From: Sciurus carolinensis
Lineage: Eukaryota; Chordata; Mammalia; Rodentia; Sciuridae
DNA length: 64,000 nt
Assembly: GCF_902686445.1 (NCBI RefSeq)
Contig: NC_062218.1
Coordinates: 14,049,015 to 14,113,014 of the forward strand
Direction of reading: 5' to 3'
Shown here: piece by piece, positions 9,654 to 21,760 of the stretch
Layout: every line of letters begins with the position of its first letter
Numbering within the stretch: position 1 is the stretch's first letter
Program-made: the position numbers and the translations under genes
The notes under the pieces: model-generated
The model's database searches: none
Told to the model about the DNA's origin: nothing
Seen by the model: the letters and a program-made list of their open reading frames with translations, nothing else

Positions 9654-11605
9654 AGCAGGTTATTAGATGGAAGCTTTCACAGTTCATCCTACACCTAAGG
9701 GAGGGATAGAGTAAGAAGTAGTAGCTCTTCAGGAAGTTTCCTTACCTACTTTACCTATATGGAATTGGTTGTTTTTGTTCTGTTTTTGTTTTTGTTTTTG
9801 TTTTTATGCAACTGTCTCTAGTCCACCTCTACTTACAAAAAACTTCATTTGGAACAATCATGTGAAACAGCTGTTGAATCATGAGCTGTGCTCACAAGGA
9901 AGATGTTGTCCAATACCCAAGGATAAAGGAAGTACAAGCCATGACGCAATCTCTCTTGGCCGTGTGCTCTGAGCTGCCATCCATTCACTGGTACTCGTAG
10001 GTGATTATCTACTCATCAGCCCATTCCCTGCCTTCTGAAGGGTCAGAGGAGCTCTCACTTTGCCTTCCGAGTCATCCCATGCTACTCTTAGAAGGTCCAA
10101 AAATAGAAGGAAGCTGAGTTTCCTTTGTTCCAATCCCTTTAGCAAAACATCAGTCACATCGCAGCAAAGCCACATGCCCAGGAAAGGCAGGGAGTGAGCA
10201 AGGAGGAGAGAGCCTGTTCTTTGCGAGTCTCCCTGGGTTGGAGTTTGCGTTCCCCACATTTCTGAAGCTGTGCTACAACGGTACAAACCACTCATCAAAA
10301 AATGTCACCTTGTTTTCAGCCAGGTGGCAGATTTCACACCAGAAAGAAATTATAACCAGTAGACATTCCGAGTAGCTTAGCCATACCCAGGATCATACAG
10401 TAAAATTTCCAATGAATTATTCAAATTCCCTGAACAAATGCTACATGAAACCCTTCAACCAGTGACAATCTCAAGAAAGCAAGTGTGTCACACATGGATA
10501 ATTCCACATTCACTGAGTCTTTTTTCATGACATTTTATGTTTTGAAAAGAGCAGATATGTCTCACTGGAAGATTTTTTTTTTTTAATTCTAGGTTTTTAA
10601 AAATAGATTCCTGAATTCTTTTTAAAGGCTTTTTACTGTGATCTAAAAAACTGAATATATTTGCCCAGGCAAATTCTGAATAGTATTATTAGAGGATCAA
10701 CTTAACAAGTTGAACATTAACAGCTAGGTGGCTAATATATAAGTAATGAGTGCATTGCAACCTCTTAAGATGTATCCTCACTGCGGAAGTAACATGACCT
10801 CCATAATTCTGGCCCCTTCATTGAAACACTGGCTCATGCATCCATCCACTCATTCATACCACAAATATTCATTGAATATCCACAATGTGACCAAGAAAAT
10901 GAATCTCAAGCAATACTGACCTGTTTTTTGTAATTTGTTCTAAAATGTGTCCCACTTATTGCTATGCTTATCCATTTAGAAAGCAAGCCTAGAAACCCTA
11001 AGCAACCTAAAATAATTTCATTTTAAGATATTCAGAAGTGGCTATGCCAATAACATCTGCTGGGCTGCAGACCTAAGAGGATTTATTTAGGGATGAACCT
11101 ACTAGCACTCGCTACAGTGTATTCCAGCCTCAATGAGATGAGAGGTGCCCTGTTTCAAGGGCACGGAGGGCTTATTTTGAGATGGCCCTGCATTCTGCTT
11201 CTGACTTAACTGATGCTACTCCTGGGACTTCAGGATATGAGTCTGACACAACCAAGAAACCAAAAGAAACAATGATGTAAATATTTAATATTAAGAAGCA
11301 GCAGCATTTTTTCATGGAGCTCAAGTGCCACCATTTTCTAAATGATGCAAGCTCATTATGATTTCACTTGAAATTATAAAGAAATACAAAACTTTAGAAA
11401 CACTTTGCGCATGCAATTTTCTAAGAGGTCATGAAACACCCCAGTCAAGATCAAGCTTCCATTTGTTTAAACTACTGCCAAATGTTGCTGGGTCAAGTCT
11501 AGCTCGCCACCTGCTCTGGTGTAGCCTACACGCTTTCACATTTTTAAGTGGCAGGGAAGAACTTTTTAAGGAATGGTATTCCTTGACACATTAAGATTTT
11601 GTGAA
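9654..11605. other. Intronic stretch, mostly unrecognised
   Basis: Only a GTTTTT microsatellite at 9769-9806 stands out. The open frames here are short and show no domain. Confidence 0.5.
9769..9806 (+). repeat. (GTTTTT)n microsatellite
   Basis: About six units of GTTTTT with small variants. Confidence 0.85.
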
Positions 11606-11609
11606 ATTT

Positions 11610-11770
11610 AAATTTCAGGGTCTATTATGAGAGTTGTACTGGAACACAGCCAGGCTTATTCATTTATATAGTGTCTACGGCTGCCTCCTTGCTAGGACAG
11701 TGGTGGCAATGGCCCCATGACCTAAAAGACCATCTATCTGCCCTTTAGAGAACACGTTTGTTGACCTCAG
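11610..11770 (+). repeat. hAT-Charlie-like DNA transposon fragment
   Basis: Contains GGAACACAGCCAGGCTTATTC, GTGTCTACGGCTGCCTCCTTG and a TTTAGAGAACACGTTTGTTGACC end, matching the common mammalian 'pay-off' of hAT-Charlie remnants. Diverged. Confidence 0.6.
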
Positions 11771-12564
11771 ATGAAAATAAGAAGACAAATGTTATCAAGT
11801 GAAGACACAGAGACATGCCAATGTTCCTCCACCCAACCACGGCCAAAGAGTCTTGCTACTCTTAAGTTGCTTTGAGCAGAAGATCTGTCTACCCATTTCA
11901 ACCCAGGAGACTCAGGAGGAAGTTCTTCCTTCTGCAAGCAGGTGGACACACAGGCAAAGAAAATAAAGGAGAGAAAAGTTTCAAAGGGGAAATACACTTG
12001 AGGAGAGATAGAAAATGTAGAAAAACAGATGCGTGTGGAGAAGAATGTTCCAGAATAGAACCAACGGGGTCTACATTGTCCCCAAGCCCTGCCCTAGAAA
12101 GTTTAGAAACAGCAGAGTACAAAGTCTGAAATGTTCCCCACCTCCTTTCTCTCCTGTCTCAGAGCAATCTGACCCTGGGACAAGTTATAAAATTACTGTA
12201 CACGTAGCCTGCACAGTAAATAAGATGGCTCCAGTAGTATGCAAAATTAATTTACATATTTCATTCAGTAGAGAATCATTACTCTTTTCTAGTGAGTCAA
12301 ATGCAGATTCATGTGTTTGGGCAATGAGTAAGCAAATGAAACAAAGACGATTTCTAAGGCAGGGGAATTGCCTCGTGATGTGTTCTTTATTTTGACATTT
12401 GTAGTTCACTCTAAGACATGCCATCATACACACTGAAATATTGCATCTGAGCGCTGTTTCTCAGTTATTCAGGCGTGGCGACAAAAAGCCTCCTCTCAGT
12501 TTGTCATCTGCCTTAAACCACAAAAAATATTAGTAAGAACAGAGAAAAAGTCAAAGCGGTGGTT
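11771..12564. other. No recognisable feature
   Basis: Overlapping short frames on both strands at 11872-12433 show no domain or conserved motif. Confidence 0.45.
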
Positions 12565-12567
12565 CAC

Positions 12568-13017
12568 CATGAATTATGGTCTGGATCTGGAATGTCCCCC
12601 CAGGGTGCCTGTGTTGGAGGCCTGGTCCCCAGTGCAGCAACCTTCAGAGTGAGGGTTTTGGGAAGTGAACAGATGATGAGGGCTCTGGCCTCGTGGGTGG
12701 ACTGATCCACTGACAGTCAGATGGACCAGTGGGAGATGGTAGGAACTGTAGGCAGTGCAGCATGGTTCAAAGAAGTAGGTCACTGGGGTGAACTGGAAGG
12801 GCATTGCTTGTCCCCAACACCTTTCTCCCCCACCTCTCTCTCTCTGCTCCGCAGCTGCCATGAGTTACACAGCTTTCCTCTTGGCCTTCAGCCATGGTGC
12901 TCAGGCACAAAGCAACAGAACTGACCATGGACTGAAACCATGAGCCAAAATAAACTTGTCCTCCTTTAAGTTGTTTGTGTCAGGTACTTTGGTCACAGTG
13001 ATGAAAAGCTAACACAC
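12568..13017 (+). mobile_element. Solo LTR-like remnant (MaLR-type)
   Basis: About 450 bp: an ATGGTCTGGATCTGGAATG start, GTTGGAGGCCTGGTCCCCAG, GGTCACTGGGGTG, CATGGACTGAAACCATGAGCC, an AATAAA signal at 12949-12954, and an end near GTGATGAAAAGCTAACACA. The layout fits a non-coding solo LTR of the MaLR type; no internal retroviral region is seen beside it. Confidence 0.6.
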
Positions 13018-14089
13018 CATGTCACAAGGTGGACATTTTTGAGCATTTTTAAGCCCAAAAGTGCAAAGGTCTTGAATGATTTCAAACGACAGCATGCAGT
13101 ATGCCGGAGTTCCAGATCTGATGTTTCCTTCACACATTTTCAAAATCCCCGTCAATTTCGATAATTTTTCAGCTCCTTCCAATGCGTCAACTACACCATG
13201 CATTCAGTTCTGAAGATGAAAATACCTCTTTCATGCCCTGTCTAGGAAAATAATGACTACCCGAGTCCTCAAAGCTAATTAAGGTGAGCCCAAAGTTCCA
13301 CCTTAGAAAGACAACCAAGACAAACCCAGCTGGCACCAAAGTCCTCTCTAATTTATATCTATCATGATGAATCTCAGAGTTTAGGAATATGGATAAAAAT
13401 GAAAACTCATCTCAGGTCACCCTCCTTCCTAGGAGACTTTCCAGTCATTCTTATTGCTATAAGAAGGCCTGCTGCTAAGAGCACATTATAAACGTTTAAA
13501 GGAAAAGCAGTAATGGAAGGCTAATAAAAATGTTACAGGCTAGTAAAAGTGGCCAAGGGCCTAATACCCACAAAGGTATGTGGCCCACATGAAGTCTTGA
13601 TCCCTCCCCAGGCGGGAAAGGCAGGTAGATATCACTATCCCTCCCTCTGGTGGTCTGCACGATGGAGGAGGAGGAAGCAAAGTTGGGAACACCTGATTCT
13701 CTGTGAATGATACTCAGCCACCCCGCTTGCTGCCCTCCAGCAAACTTGAGGCTTCTCTGGCCTCCCCGACTGACAGGTCGCAGGTATCCCACACAACAGG
13801 GGACCACTGCAGCAAAGTGCCAACGAATAATGGCTGCCTGACTCTGAAGAGTGCTGCCCTGTCTGTACCTGGCCACATTTAAAAGCATCATATAACTCTA
13901 ATAAGGGGAAGACTCATAAGGACATAGGGAAGACCCATAATAAATGACAACTAGAGAGGAAATACATCACAGTACATCTCACTACACTGGCTTTTAAAAA
14001 TGCTGACTCATTGATTATTTATGATAACTAATTTGATCATAAACTGAGATGGGTTTCCCCAAAAAGCAAGAGGTAAACATCTACAGATA
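13018..14089. other. No recognisable feature
   Basis: Intronic; the 131-codon frame on the minus strand at 13496-13891 has no recognisable domain. Confidence 0.45.
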
Positions 14090-14830
14090 AAGAATGATAT
14101 TGAATTCATAATAGCCATGACATGGAAACAATCTAAGTGACCATCCACAGATGAATGGATGAGAAAATATGGTTTTTAGACAGATGGGAATACTATTCAG
14201 CCTTCAAAAGAAAACAAAATTCTGTCATTTGCAATAATATGGATGAAACTAAAGGACACTGTGTTAACTGGAATAAACCTAGCACAGAGAAACAAATAAC
14301 AATACAATAAATATTACTTAAGATGTGGAATCTAGGGGCTGAGGTTATAGGTCAGTGGTAGAGCACTCACCTAACAAGCACTGGATTCAATCCTCAGCAC
14401 CGCATAAAAATAAATAAATACAATAAAGGTATTGTGTACATCTACAACCAAAAAACATTTTTAAAAAAATGTGAAATCTACAAGAAGTTGAACTTACAGA
14501 AGTTGAAAGTAGAATGATCAGTACCAGAGACTGGGACTGAAGTGGTTGGGAAAGGGGGATGTTGGTCAATATTAAAGAAGAGGAATAAGTTCTGGGGTTC
14601 TATTGACCAGCACAAGGACTGTAGTTAACAATAATGTACTGTATGTTTCAAAACAGAGAGGATTTTAGGTGTTCTTAACCACAAAGAAATAATAACTATT
14701 TGAGGTAATGAATATGACAATTAGTATGACAATTATTCCATAATATATATATATATGCATCCATATACCTCAGATCCTATAAATATATGTAACTATTATT
14801 TGTCACTTAAAAATAAAATAAAACTTGAAG
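14090..14830 (+). mobile_element. Old truncated L1, interrupted by a SINE
   Basis: Diverged ORF2 end (ATAGCCATGACATGGAAACA; CACAGATGAATGGATGAG; AATACTATTCAGCC; GGATGAAACTAAAGGACACT), then after the SINE the 3' UTR (AGAGACTGGGACTGAAGTGG; GTTAACAATAATGTACTG). Interrupted at 14336-14470. Confidence 0.8.
14336..14470 (+). mobile_element. ID-type SINE
   Basis: GGGGCTGAGGTTATAGGTCA start, pol III A and B box region (GTTATAGGTCAGTGG; GATTCAATCC), CAGCACCGCATAAAAAT, GGTATTGTGT and an A-rich tail. ATGTGGAATCTA before and ATGTGAAATCTA after are the target-site duplication with one change. Confidence 0.88.
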
Positions 14831-14929
14831 GGAATGACATGAAAAGAGGATCGTTAATGTCACTTCAGTGACAAGAGATTGAAGAAAACAAGAAGGACCC
14901 GTGAGCAGGGGCCAGCTGAAGGACCCCAC

Positions 14930-15130
14930 CTCTTAGGTGACAAGAAATAAAAATAATTAGAACCGAAAGTCAAGTGACACCTGGCATGTTCCCAGGTACC
15001 ATTCTAAGTGATTCACATATATTTCAGCCTCTAATCCTCAAAATTATGTATGAGATAAGTGCCATTATCCTTTTTAAAGTTGAGCTAACTGAAGAATTAA
15101 GAGACTAGGAAACTCATCTAAGGAAACAGC
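14930..15130 (+). repeat. MIR SINE fragment
   Basis: CAGGTACCATTCTAAGTGATTCACATAT-type core, then GCCATTATCCTTTTTAAAG and AACTGAAGAATTAAGAGAC in MIR order. Diverged, ancient. Confidence 0.65.
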
Positions 15131-16559
15131 TATGACTTTACATTTACGTTTTTCTATGCAAGCAATATCGTCTGACTTTTATAGCACATTTAAAGTTTCC
15201 TATACAATAATTTATCTAGTAAATGTTACTTCTTCAAATATCTATATCTCAGTAAGCTACTGAAAGCATTCATAAACTGGAATATAGTTTAATTGATTTA
15301 TAATGTCACCAACATCTCAGAATAAAATTGATCTTATATGTTTCTGTATCTCACCAATTATAGATACTACTATGAGATTTGAAATAGAATTATCTTTTAC
15401 TCTTAAAATATCTTTAATATAGATATATTTTCAATATATTAATAAAACAGATTCTGCAAGTAGGTAGGCAGGTAAATACATTTTAATTACCTCAGATGTT
15501 TTAATTAACTCCTACCACTAATGATGTAACAATTAAGATTTAAATATGTTGTAGAGAATGCATCTGTTGGGTCTTATTAATGGGCATCACTGAAATCCAA
15601 TGACATGGGGAAGTTTAGATCCCATTTCTCAAAGAACTTTAATCTCATAGAGAAAAGATAATTAAACCTAAGATTTCAAACTCACTGAAGCATGTTTCCT
15701 TCATACACACCTGCTTCCTGGCTCCCTGACCTTCACTATCTCCACCTCCCAGTGAGCATCAGGGGATAAATCACAGTAATAATCAATTCTTATAGTACTT
15801 GAAGACGTGCATCAAAAACCTCTGGAGGAGTCCATCTCCCATACCTGTCCTTTGAAGGGAAGCTATGGGGATGCCTGCCAGTCCCTGTGGACTAAACACA
15901 GAGACCAGGGCAAATAGGAAGAGCCATTTTAAAAGCTGTCTCCTATCATGAGTTAAAGATGGACATTCTCTTTAAAAGAAAGACTGGACTTCAGAGGTGG
16001 AAACTGTTTTCTGTTCCCTTGAATCTGATTTGGTCTTGTGACTTGCTTTAAACAAGACAGTGCAGAGATGTGAAACCATGTTCAGAAGTTGAGCCTTAAA
16101 AAATCGGTAACTTCCACTTGTACCTTTCTGAAACCCAGCTATCACAGCCTGAGAAACACAAAATGACATGGACGGACAAATAAGGCTCCAGTCGGTAGCT
16201 CCGACTGAGCTTCTATCCAACGACCAGCACCAAGAACAACTCAAAGGGGCGAGCTATCTTGGATGCGCTAAGCCAGTCAAACCTCTGGATTACAGCTCCA
16301 AATGACACCACACGGGGAACAGAACCTCCCAGCTGACCTCGGGCAATACAAACACACAGGTAATAAATAATGATGCTGTTTCAACTACTCAGAACTGAGG
16401 TGGTTTGTTAGGCAGAAAAAGGCAGCCAGAAACCTCCTCAAACCCTACACAGGCTGCAACCAGTTCCTACTCACCTTAGACAGGAAAAGTGGATAGACCC
16501 AGAAATATCAAGAGGGCTAGGAGGGGACTGAGAGGAACACCTTGCTAATACGTGACTAT
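15131..16559. other. No recognisable feature
   Basis: AT-rich intronic sequence without clear repeats; the 90-codon minus-strand frame at 15972-16244 shows no domain. Confidence 0.45.
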
Positions 16560-16795
16560 GGCCATGGTCCCTGGAGCCAGACTGGCTGAGTTGGAATCCT
16601 GGTTTTGCCCTTTACTAGGTATGTACCCTGCAGAAGTTACTGACCTTTTCTGAGTCTCAGTTTCCACTTGGGTAAAACAGAGATAATAATATCCCTCACC
16701 TCACTGATTTGCTACAAGTACTAAGTAGCAGTATCCATACATGTAAAGCACTTAGAACAGTGCCTAGCAAAGCGTGAACGTTCATTAAATGTTCT
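16560..16795 (-). repeat. MIR SINE, antisense, fairly complete
   Basis: Plus strand reads GGAGCCAGACTGGCTGAGTT, CTTTACTAGGTATGTACCC, GAGTCTCAGTTTCCACTTGG, AACAGAGATAATAATATCCC and AAGCACTTAGAACAGTGCC, the standard MIR series in antisense. Confidence 0.85.
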
Positions 16796-19084
16796 CTCTT
16801 GGTATTATTATTTATTCTCTTTTGCTCTACATCCAAGGAACCACCCCCTCACAACTGTGGGATGGCTCTATATGTGGGACAGAGAGATATGAAAAGTGAA
16901 GGGGAAGGCCATAAATGGACTTCTTGTGTGACTCTCCACCATGAGGAAGGGGATCCCCACCTACCTACCTATGCAACATGAATGTGATAAATGCTAACTC
17001 AAAACTCTGGGTTCACACTGAGTTTTGAGTTTCAAAGGGAGAAAGCTAAGAAGCAGAGTGAATGGTTGGGCTGTGGGTCATCCACAATAGAAATGTCAGA
17101 CAAGTGGCCAAACTTGACCTGAGCAACTGAGTGTAAACTACTCTTACGTCTAAGAACCCACTCTGGGAACCTTATAACTCAATTGCTTATAAAGAGCACC
17201 AAGTTTTATATATAATGGAGTCCTGGAAAGTCATCTCCTCTCTGGTATGATATGAGTTGTTATCAAATTCATATCAGTTTTATCAGATCAGGTTACCTAC
17301 TGATCACAGTAGTATTCATATGTGTCATAATAAAATGTGTTGCTAAATGTGTGTGTTAGATTGGATTAGTTAGGGGGTTTGTAGGAAGGAAAAGGGCCAT
17401 ATCTTATATAGTTTGGAGAACTGCTTTTGTTAAAATAATCATTGAATTTTTTAATGATGTAAAAGACAGTAGTAATCGATTCTTTTTGTCACAGGAATAC
17501 AATTAGTTTATAATATTTTTTTTGCCACAGCCTTTTATTTCTACTTTTAAATATTCCTCAAGGACCTACTTCTATTTACTCCAAATGAATTAACATGTAG
17601 TGTTCATAAGTTCAAGCTTTCAAATTACCAAGTAAGCATTCTGTTTCAACCCTTGAGCTTCTGACCATAGTCCTCATTGGACTTTTTGCTGGAGCAACAA
17701 ACTCATCTCTTATCCTTCCATATATTTGTATTTGTAAAATCATTACAGATATAATTGCATTAACCATATCCTGATCTTTGGACATGGTTCCATCTGTTTT
17801 TCAACACAACTATGATAGATCTATAAATTGATATCCAAGTAGTTCAAACAATTAAAGGTTCTGGGGAAATGTGCTAGGCTTGCACCTATCTTCAGCATGA
17901 TAACACCACTTATTCACATTAGTTATGCTTCTTCTTTTCAAATAATTTATAAGCCTCAGGTCAGCTTGAGAAAATTTGTATTTTCATTTCATGCTTGTTA
18001 ATCATGCCTTAAATGGCAACTACCAGAGATGCAAATTAATTGCAAACTATATGAAGGATGTGCAAGTTAAAAACTATGAAATTTAAATTATTAATGCAGC
18101 AATATTTTAGCTTCCAGTTTCTTTCTGGAAACACTACAATTTCCTATATGTTATACTGCTCAATGCAAATCACATTTGGTAATTTAGATAGAAACCGAAC
18201 TTTATGACGTTTTCTCCCTCTCCACTTTTCAATTCCCTCTTTCTGTTCCTTCCATTATCTCCTTTGTCTCTGCGCTTTGAACTTTTTTTATTTGTCTGCT
18301 TAATTTCAGTCCCATCTCACTATCTGACCTCATCACGTACACATTACCCTACTTTAATTTGTCATTCTTAATATTCCATGTTTTACATTCTACCAGCCTA
18401 TTCAAAGAACTTGAATCAGTTGCACCAGAAAAAAAATAAGAAAAAAAAAGAAGTCTATTTTTTCCAGGGTATTTGTGGTACGGTGTTGTCATTTTACACA
18501 AAAGTTTAATAATATATGTGATACCAATAGTATGATTGACGGTAACCCTTGGAAATACTTCTGCATCCACTATGTAGTTGAATACAGTAAAAAATGAAAG
18601 TGGCCAAACTTTAACTGTGAAGAAAATCTCCTATGAAAAAAGAAAGCCTGGTTAAGTGAAGAGTATTCAGAATAGAACTGATAGGTTCAACCAAAGTTTC
18701 CACAGAAGTAAAGTTTTGTTTTCCATAACGAGGCTTAACACTTATAACAAAGTACTTATAACAATTAACAAAATATTAATAAAATAAATTGTGTAACACT
18801 TTAAAAGGGCCATATGATATTTTATCAACTTGCTCTTTTAGAAACAAAAATGGTTATAATTTGGTCAGTATATAACAATTATTAAGGAAACCATATTCTT
18901 TCAAGTTTCTCAACAAATGTAATTGCTTTTTCAAAGCACAGCTCTACAAATTCTAAATCTTGGTTTTACTGCAATTTGCATTAAATGTTTCAAGCAGCAT
19001 AAGTAAACATCTTAAGTAATAACTAAACTCAAGTGCACTCATGTTAACTAAATTATTTCTGGAAAAAACAAATGTCATGTTTAC
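16796..19084. other. Repeat-poor intronic stretch next to exon 2
   Basis: About 2.3 kb, AT-rich, without a repeat I can recognise. It holds an octamer-like cluster at 18029-18046 (see findings). Confidence 0.5.
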
Positions 19085-19240
19085 CTGGCAAGGCTGTTTC
19101 ATCTTAATGGCTATCACGTGGTATCTATAACAGCAGAGCTCGCAGGTCCAGGATCCTCTCTCACTGATCCACTTTAGCAGGCACAGTTGGTGTGTGTACC
19201 GAACTGACCCATCACATCGGCAGGGATTTAATAGCTCCCC
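19085..19240 (-). CDS. MARCHF11: MARCHF11 exon 2 (rest of RING-CH finger)
   Basis: Internal exon of 52 codons, phase 0 at both ends. The acceptor is a long poly-T tract ending in CAG (complement of 19241-19261) and the donor is GTAAAC just below 19085. The translation begins [20 protein letters not shown] and ends KMKQPCQ. Joined to exon 1 it supplies the remaining RING-CH ligands, numbered from the start codon: C190, C192, H200, C203, C216 and C219, giving the complete C4HC3 order with W207 and W214 in the expected places for binding an E2 enzyme. It lies only 1191 bp from exon 1. The two transmembrane segments and the C-terminal tail expected in the next exons were not found in 1-19084, so the gene is cut by the window edge. 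It is too short and start-less to show as an ordinary open reading frame. Confidence 0.95.
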
Positions 19241-20431
19241 CTGAAAAAAAAAAAAAAAAAAGAAAGACTCAATATAAATATTTGTGTCTGTGTCTTTATT
19301 TAAAAATACAATACTTGCTTTCTTTTTCTTTCAAAGTCATTTACCCAGAAGGACGAAAGCATCAAGCTCTATCCCAGAAAAGCAAATTAAAATTTTATAT
19401 CTCTGATGGGAATGAAACTAAAGTCTTAAAACTATTTCAAATATATTGCTGAGAGTTATGACATAAATGTTTCTACTAACATACACAATGTCTGCAAGAT
19501 ATAGCTCCCAATACCCTTGGGGGAAAGCTGTACTATTAAATCTCTTTAATAACTTTTAAGTGGATGGTCAGATGCATTTCCTCTACAGTTATTCTTAATC
19601 ATTGCTAAAGAAGAAATGCATGGCACCCCAGGAAGCAGCCTGCAATAGCATTATGCTTTTACTTTTTCTAAATGTAGCATCATAAATATTGACTTAGGGC
19701 ACTATATCCCTGAAAGCCTGCATATTCTTATACAACTTCCTTACTTTTAAAAATATTAAGCCTAATGTCTTCTCAGCCCACACATTGTTAGAGAGATATA
19801 TTATCCTCTACTCTGCATGATTACTCTCATATAAGTTTGCATGCACCTCAAATGGCGTTCTAAATTCTGCTTCTAACAAAATATAAAGTACGCTATTGGC
19901 TAAGTTGCCTTTCTTTCAAAGCACTTTCCTACTTCTCTTGCAAGAACTGTAACGTACTTTTCACATCAGTGAGATTCAATCATCAAAACCTTCAATATGG
20001 AAAGACCCTGTTCTTGTAACGTGACTCAACTCCAGTCATGGTCTCAGGATACATTTAAGGTAACAGACTTCACCTTACATCCTGTGGGTATTCTTCCACA
20101 TACAAACCAAAATCCTTTGAGTAATTCACGAGAGAGTCTTATGGCATTGCAATATCATTAAAGCACCCCAGGAACGTGTAACTGCAAAACCAGGTAGGGA
20201 GGGAAAAGTGAGGCGCAAATTAGCCCGGTGTTCACCACCGGGACGTTCTCATCTGCCTTCACGGGAATGGAAGGGGAACACACCGCAGCCACAGCTCAGA
20301 GGCGGGACCGGACAGGCCAACTGGAAGGCTGCGCTGTCCGTGGTGCTGAACGGTCTACCATCGAAAGCGGGAGCCGTCCCGGCTCTGGCCGAGTCCACTG
20401 CCTGCTGCCCTGGGGTCCCACGGGGCCTTAC
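19241..20431 (-). other. MARCHF11: MARCHF11 intron 1
   Basis: Bounded by the exon 1 donor (GTAAGG) and the exon 2 acceptor (T-rich tract then CAG). About 1.2 kb and AT-rich except for the first 200 bases, which are still in the CpG island. I see no repeat or other gene in it. The 18-base A run at 19244-19261 on the plus strand is the polypyrimidine tract of the acceptor. Confidence 0.88.
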
Positions 20432-20980
20432 CTGCTCCGCGCCCTGGAAGCAGATCTTGCAGATGGGCTGGTGATGCTGGTGCTGGTGCCCCGCGCGTTG
20501 GTCGCCGCCGCCGCCGCTGCTGCTGCTGCGGCTGCTGCACACGGAGCGCGTCTCGGGCTGGTCGCCGGCGCCCCGCCGCTCGCCCTCCCCGCCGGCGCCG
20601 GCCTCTGGCTCCCCGGGGCCGCCCTTCCCCGCCGCCGCCTCGGGGACTGACACCTCGGGGAGGTGCCTTGGACCTTCCCGGGAGTCACCAGCCGCCGACA
20701 CCTCCTGCCCGGCGGGCGGCAGGGGCAGGGGCGGCGGCGGCGGCGGTAGCTCGTCCGTGCCCCTGCGCCGCGGGGACACCTCCCTCGGCGGGTCATCCTG
20801 CCCCGCCGTGCGCTCGGGGGGCACGGGCGGCGCGGGCAGCGGCGGCAGGTAGCGCGGGGCCCCGAGGACCGGGGCCGGCTCTCCCGGCGGCGGCGGCGGG
20901 GGCGGCGGCGGCGGCGGCTCGGCGTCTCCGCTCTCCGCCCCGCGACACAGACTGAGGCTGTGGCCGCCCTCAGAGCTCAT
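20432..20980 (-). CDS. MARCHF11: MARCHF11 exon 1 (start codon, N-terminal cytosolic region, first RING-CH cysteines)
   Basis: First coding exon of a membrane-associated RING-CH E3 ubiquitin ligase; this family ubiquitinates membrane cargo in the endosome/Golgi route. The ATG (20978-20980) has a favourable context (ACC before ATG). It encodes 183 residues: a start MSSEGGH, a proline-rich region with poly-Pro runs near residues 22-32 and again near 80-88, an acidic/glycine-rich stretch, the cluster [10 protein letters not shown], a His/Gln run (HQHQHHQ), and then [12 protein letters not shown], where C174 and C177 are the first two zinc ligands. The exon stops after codon CAG at 20432, followed on the minus strand by GTAAGG, a good splice donor in phase 0. 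The identity rests on the match of this N-terminus and RING-CH start to MARCHF11 as I know it; the close paralog MARCHF4 is the main alternative, but the N-terminus fits MARCHF11 better. The reading frame runs past the donor to 20249, but that tail is intronic. Confidence 0.93.
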
Positions 20981-21760
20981 GGTGGTGCCGCCGCCCTCCT
21001 ACCGGCCCGGCTGGAGGGCCGGGCACGGACTGCCGCGGGAGAGCGAGCGGAGGGGGAAGAAGGGAAGGGAGGAGGGAGGAGGGTGGGGAAGGGGGACCCG
21101 GGCGCCGAGGGCTGGGAGGGCGGGACGGGAGGGGACGCGGAGGGCCCGGCGCGGCGGCAGAGGCGGCTGCTCTGCGGAGCCGCCGGCTCGGCTCTGATGG
21201 AGGCGGCGCCGAATTCGGCTGCGCGTGAGAGCCGCGCTGCGGAGGGGGCGTGGGGGAGCTGCGGGGCAGGAGGGAGGAGCAGCGCGCGGGCGGTGGGCCG
21301 CGGAGGGGCGCGGGCAGCGGGCGCGGGGATGGGGGCGGTCGTGGGAGGGAGGCGGGGGCGCGCGCCCGGGGTGAGGCGCGCGAGGAGCGGCCGGAATTGG
21401 GGGATCCCTCGCCGCCTCCACCAACCCCGCCCCGGGGCCGCTCACGTCGGTTCCGGGGCGGATTACCCCTCTCCAAACGGCGCGGCACTGCGGCTCTCGT
21501 GCAGGGAAAGGGGGAGGGGTCGGAGGCCGCCAGTCCAGAGACGGTTACTGGGGGTAAGTGGGCTGTGGAGGCGCGGGCCGGGTGGGGGCGCGATGCCCGA
21601 GCCCAGACCCGCGTGGGAGCTGGGGCACGGAAGACCCCTGTCCTGGGCGCATCCGAGCCGGCGGAACAGCGGCGCGGGGAAGGGCGAGCGCACCCGGGTA
21701 CGGTAACCGCCGCTGACCCGCGATCGCTCCCGGGCCTCGAACCTTCTCCCTCAAGGGCAC
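20981..21760 (-). promoter_or_regulatory. MARCHF11: CpG-island promoter and 5' UTR region of MARCHF11
   Basis: Very GC- and CpG-rich DNA running from within exon 1 (about 20430) to about 21.76 kb, where composition drops sharply. It has many GC-box-like GGGCGG cores (for example near 21330 and 21455) and no clear TATA box, as expected for a CpG-island promoter with dispersed starts. The transcription start cannot be placed from sequence. Long open frames on both strands here reflect GC-rich composition (few stop codons) and should not be called genes. Divergent noncoding transcription is possible but not shown. Confidence 0.85.

Larger units (their letters stand above)
1..19084 (-). other. 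MARCHF11: MARCHF11 intron 2 (5' part, continues beyond window)
   Basis: Everything to the left of exon 2 is inferred to be intronic, because the next MARCHF11 exons (membrane segments with WLLW-type motifs) could not be found on the minus strand. It contains L1-A in antisense orientation plus older repeats listed separately. Confidence 0.7.

Noticed and set aside
13496..13891. 131-codon minus-strand frame as a possible MARCHF11 exon
   Set aside because: No match to the membrane-segment exons of MARCHF11 and no suitable splice sites seen.
20228..20650. Plus-strand 140-codon frame over MARCHF11 exon 1
   Set aside because: It is the antisense shadow of the real exon in GC-rich DNA; poly-Ala reflects GCC/GGC runs.
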